A stretch of 6,901 nt of DNA from NCBI GenBank assembly GCA_023424865.1, contig JAFADM010000379.1, positions 1 to 6,901 of the forward strand. The letters are read 5' to 3'. A model generated the notes under the pieces. That model saw only the letters and a program-made list of their open reading frames with translations. It was not told the origin of the DNA and searched no databases. Positions 5,914 through 6,901 of this stretch are shown here, piece by piece (the stretch's first letter is position 1; the number at the start of each line of letters is the position of its first letter). The translations under genes and the position numbers were made by a program. Origin of the DNA: Bacillota bacterium (GTDB lineage Bacteria > Bacillota_A > Clostridia > DSM-8532).

Positions 5914-6816
5914 TTATTGTCTGTCAACAGGAAGAGCTTCTTTTGCTATAATGGCTTTGCCTTCTTCAGAGTAGATGAAGTCGATGAAGGCGCTGGTGAT
6001 TTCATTAGGAGTACCCTTGTAGACGATGTTGAAGGGACGCTTCAGGGTGTAGGAGCCGTTTGCAACGTTTTCCTCACTGGGAACCATACCGTCAACTGTA
6101 AGCGCTTTTACATTGCTGTCAACAAAGGTGAGGGAGATGTAACCGATAGCATTGGGATTCTGGGAAACAAAGGTTTTAACCTCACCTGTGGAAGCGGCTT
6201 CCTGGTCGGCTACAACCTTCTCGGCTACCTTGAAAAGACCTTCAAAGGCTTCACGGGTACCGGATGCGGCGTCACGGGCTACAACCACGATTTGTGCATC
6301 AGGACCGCCAACGTCCTTCCAGTTGGTGATTTCCTTGGTATAAATTTTGGCAATCTGATCAGCGGTGAGCTCTGTTACACCATTATCGGGATTGATAACA
6401 ATGGCTATAGCATCCCATGCTACCTGAAGAGAAGTTAAGCCTTCAACTTTTTCTTCATCCTTAACATTTCTGGAAGCCATACCTATATCTGCATTACCTT
6501 CGGCTGCTGCCTTGATGCCAGGGCCGGAACCGTCGAAAATAGGGTCAATCGTTACTTTAAGATTCTTTGCCATGAAGGTGTCGGCCATTTCCTGCATAAT
6601 CTTCTGCATGGATGTGGATCCCTCGAGAAGAATTTTTCCGGATAACTCTTTTGCTGCATCAGGTGTTGCCGTTGCGGAAGGGCTTGCACTCTGGGAAGGG
6701 GTTGCTGTTGGAGAAGGTGTTCCACCTGTACCGGTATTGGTGTTTCCACAACCTGCCATTATTAACATGATGCCTGCCATGGCCGCAAAAAGAACGCGTT
6801 TGCTTGATTTTCTCAT
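5914..6816 (-). CDS. pstS: Phosphate-binding lipoprotein PstS
   Basis: Extracellular solute-binding protein that captures phosphate and hands it to PstC/PstA. The 300-residue precursor has a lipoprotein signal: basic MRKSSKR, a hydrophobic core (8-20) and a lipobox ending AGC with lipidated C23. A Ser/Thr/Pro linker (about 24-53) tethers the domain to the membrane. The mature part carries the phosphate-site motifs of the family: EGSTSM (65-70), DGSGPGIKA (95-103), ADIGMASR (109-116) and RDAASGTREAF (181-191). Others, such as QNPNAIGYISL (219-229) and RPFNIVYKG (260-268), are also typical. The ATG at 6816 has AAAGGAG 12 bases upstream, a rather long spacing, but no better start exists. It is the first gene of the operon, preceded by a candidate PhoP box and followed by two stem-loops. 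Confidence 0.98.
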   Translation of the reverse strand: MRKSSKRVLFAAMAGIMLIMAGCGNTNTGTGGTPSPTATPSQSASPSATATPDAAKELSGKILLEGSTSMQKIMQEMADTFMAKNLKVTIDPIFDGSGPGIKAAAEGNADIGMASRNVKDEEKVEGLTSLQVAWDAIAIVINPDNGVTELTADQIAKIYTKEITNWKDVGGPDAQIVVVARDAASGTREAFEGLFKVAEKVVADQEAASTGEVKTFVSQNPNAIGYISLTFVDSNVKALTVDGMVPSEENVANGSYTLKRPFNIVYKGTPNEITSAFIDFIYSEEGKAIIAKEALPVDRQ

Positions 6817-6854
6817 GATTACTTATTGCTCCTTTCAATTTTGGCTACAGCTTT

Positions 6855-6897
6855 ACTATAGACGGAGTTTATTATGAGAAAATAAAGCAAATGTTAA
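6855..6897 (-). promoter_or_regulatory. Candidate PhoP box and promoter of the pst operon
   Basis: On the minus strand, TTAACA (6897-6892), TTTATT (6886-6881) and ATAATA (6875-6870) are separated by exactly 5 bases each, an 11-base period. The first unit matches the PhoP half-site consensus known from Bacillus (TT-A/C/T-ACA repeats); the other two are degenerate. Nine bases further lies TATAGT (6860-6855), a good -10 box. The region 17 bases upstream of it reads ATTTTC, a poor -35 box, as expected for an activator-dependent promoter with its binding site over -35. More half-sites may lie beyond the right edge. Transcription would start near 6848, giving a leader of about 30 bases before the pstS ATG. 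Confidence 0.55.
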
Positions 6898-6901
6898 ACC
6901 T

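Noticed and set aside
5917..6438. 173-codon plus-strand open frame opposite pstS
   Set aside because: Antisense shadow of pstS; composition follows the complementary codons of conserved PstS motifs.
1..6901. Mobile elements, CRISPR arrays, tRNA or rRNA genes
   Set aside because: No terminal inverted repeats, transposase motifs, regularly spaced repeats or structured RNA gene signatures were seen on either strand.

Overview
The window looks like part of a Firmicutes chromosome, most likely a clostridial lineage. The signs are strong AGGAGG-type ribosome-binding sites, two GTG starts, a lipoprotein PstS, a CdaA-CdaR pair, and a PhoP-type response regulator next to a pst operon. The genus cannot be named from the sequence. 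Every supported gene lies on the minus strand, so transcription runs from right to left. The plus-strand open frames are shadows of these genes.

Layout in order of transcription. (1) 6817-6901: leader with a good candidate PhoP-activated promoter. (2) 6816-3095: pstS, pstC, pstA and pstB, a complete high-affinity phosphate ABC importer. A 223-base gap after pstS holds two stem-loops without U-tracts. A 15-codon mini-gene with a strong ribosome-binding site sits between pstA and pstB. (3) 2953-1536: phoU, then an OmpR/PhoB-family response regulator, with no sensor kinase following. (4) 1345-1535: a 191-base gap with a candidate promoter and a questionable small Cys-rich ORF. (5) 1344-1: cdaA, the membrane diadenylate cyclase, and the 5' part of cdaR (YbbR domains), whose coding regions overlap by 20 bases. 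cdaR runs off the left edge. No gene-free stretch exceeds 300 bases.

How the parts work together (family knowledge plus inference): PstS captures phosphate outside the membrane, PstC and PstA form the channel, and PstB powers it. PhoU relays transport status to the Pho two-component system. The regulator here probably activates its own operon through the repeats upstream of pstS. CdaA makes c-di-AMP under the influence of CdaR. Its adjacency to the pho block is visible, but a functional link is only inferred.

This is mostly a conserved housekeeping region and I see no clear undescribed system. The points most worth a second look are the pstA-pstB mini-gene, the missing kinase beside the regulator, the stem-loops after pstS, and the small ORF and promoter in the regulator-cdaA gap.
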